A stretch of DNA of 64,000 nt from Macrothele yani (lineage: Eukaryota > Arthropoda > Arachnida > Araneae > Macrothelidae), in the NCBI GenBank assembly GCA_039090855.1, contig CM077010.1, forward strand, positions 41,930,905 to 41,994,904. The letters are read 5' to 3'. The notes beneath the pieces were generated by a model. It did no database searches, was not told where the DNA came from, and worked only from the letters and a program-made list of their open reading frames with translations. The position numbers and the translations under genes are program-made. This document shows, piece after piece, positions 63,128-64,000 of the stretch; position 1 is the stretch's first letter, and the number at the start of each line of letters is the position of its first letter.

Positions 63128-64000
63128 CACTGCTGGCCACCCAAAATGCAACACCAAGAAGGACACGAGATAGCAAAGCCAGATTTACTGGACACATAAC
63201 AACAGATACAAAGATGAAACGATTGAGCTTACAAGCCCGTGCGACTTTCGGAACACGCAAACATCAATGGTACGTGTGGCCCCCATGGCTGACAATAACG
63301 GCCGCTACACGCCGCGGCATCGAACGAAAGAGGCTTTGGATGTGGGCTTGGGGTATGTCGGTCCAGGCTGCTTCCACACGTTGCCAAAGTTCATCACGAG
63401 TGGTGCTTGCCGGGCCACTCGGTTGCCGATCAGCGACCAGACGAGTTCGATGGGCGACATATCGGGAGAACAGGCGGGCCACGGTAGCAGTGACACACGG
63501 CGGGCCGTGAGGAATTGTTTCACGATACGTGCTACGTGCGGGCGCGCATTGTGCTGTTGAAACGTGGCCGATGGCAGGTCCTGCAGGTAAAGGAGGACTA
63601 CAGCCTCCAAAACGTCGGAGATGTAGCGGTGGCTGTTGAGTGTACCGGCGATGCGTACCAGAGGGGTGCGGGTGTCATATCCAATTGCGCCCCAAACCAT
63701 AATGCCAAGCAACGGACCGGTATGGCGATGCATAATGCAGGAGTCATACAGTCTCTCGCCACGGTGCCGCCACACGCGGATCCGACCATCGTGGTGTTGC
63801 AGGCAGAAGCGGGATTCGTCGGAGAAGACAATTTCGTGCCATTCCGCAGTCCAGGTGCGGCGTTCAACGGCCCACTGCCGCCGCACTCGCCGGTGGTGTA
63901 ACGTCAATGGTAATCGGAGCAATGGGCGCCGTGCGACAAGTCCCGGCTCCTGCAGACGACGTCGAACGGTACGTGCTGACACAGGTTGTTGCGCAACACA
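63128..64000 (-). mobile_element. Tc1-like transposon (TGGCCACC family), copy 2, cut by window end
   Basis: Starts CACTGCTGGCCACCCAAAAT preceded by TA, the same terminal repeat as 46788-48194. The remaining sequence matches that copy in reverse orientation. The other end is beyond the window. Confidence 0.85.
63262..64000 (-). pseudogene. Tc1-like transposase relic (D2 replaced by H), partial
   Basis: From 63982 leftward a 225-codon open frame reads SARTVRRRLQEPGLVARRPL, EIVFSDESRFCLQHHDGRIR (first aspartate), IMVWGAIGYDTRTPLVRIAG, then FQQHNARPHVARIVKQF, where histidine replaces the second aspartate, and SPDMSPIELVWSLIGNRV with the glutamate 34 residues on. A frameshift near 63400 moves the C-terminus (RVEAAWTDIPQAHIQSLFRS..VIVSHGGHTYH) to another frame. 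It is closely similar to the copy at 47020-48058, which has a different substitution at the same residue. The N terminus is outside the window. Confidence 0.85.

Overview
The window looks like intergenic, transposon-dense DNA from a metazoan nuclear genome, most likely an arthropod. The evidence is the mix of elements: RTE-clade LINEs ending in short trinucleotide tails, Penelope-like elements with GIY-YIG domains, many Tc1/mariner (IS630) families, a DUF4817-type transposase common in arthropods, hAT relics and several tRNA-derived SINE families. The finer lineage cannot be settled from the sequence. I found no convincing host gene, rRNA gene, functional tRNA gene or CRISPR array. Nearly every coding-like stretch is a decayed transposase or reverse transcriptase.

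Layout. 0-9 kb: a dispersed unclassified repeat, two inverted copies of a dimeric tRNA-like element, a foldback element, a LINE ORF1 relic, a hAT fragment and the first copy of a composite repeat with about 145-bp internal units. 9-16.5 kb: a near full-length RTE LINE on the minus strand inserted in a degenerate tandem array, two more composite repeats, and a Penelope-like (PLE) relic with inverted termini carrying a hammerhead-like motif. 18-23 kb: a nest in which a SINE is split by a hAT element, itself split by a Tc1-like element and a second SINE. 23-28.6 kb: a second, nearly identical RTE copy, a mariner relic and another PLE fragment. 30-34.4 kb: two Tc1-like elements and a young SINE. 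34.8-43.4 kb: two copies of a CACTG-ended element. One is loaded with a PLE fragment, a TTAA-flanked element and a SINE; the other carries a 5'-truncated RTE. 43.5-53.5 kb: mariner relics, a DUF4817-type relic, a Tc1 element, a hAT-like element with a large GA/TA array, and an IS630-type element with about 85-bp inverted ends. 54-64 kb: another composite repeat, a Tc1 relic containing a 117-bp higher-order minisatellite, SINEs, a Tc1 element with an unusual DD32D triad, a MITE inside a 50-bp minisatellite, and a second copy of the 46.8-kb Tc1 family running off the window end.

Nothing here works as a pathway. The connecting theme is retrotransposition and nested insertion. The RTE family is the plausible source of the LINE copies. 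The PLE fragments repeatedly pair GIY-YIG remnants with inverted termini carrying hammerhead-like folds. Target site duplications, terminal inverted repeats and one empty/filled site pair allow the order of insertions to be worked out.
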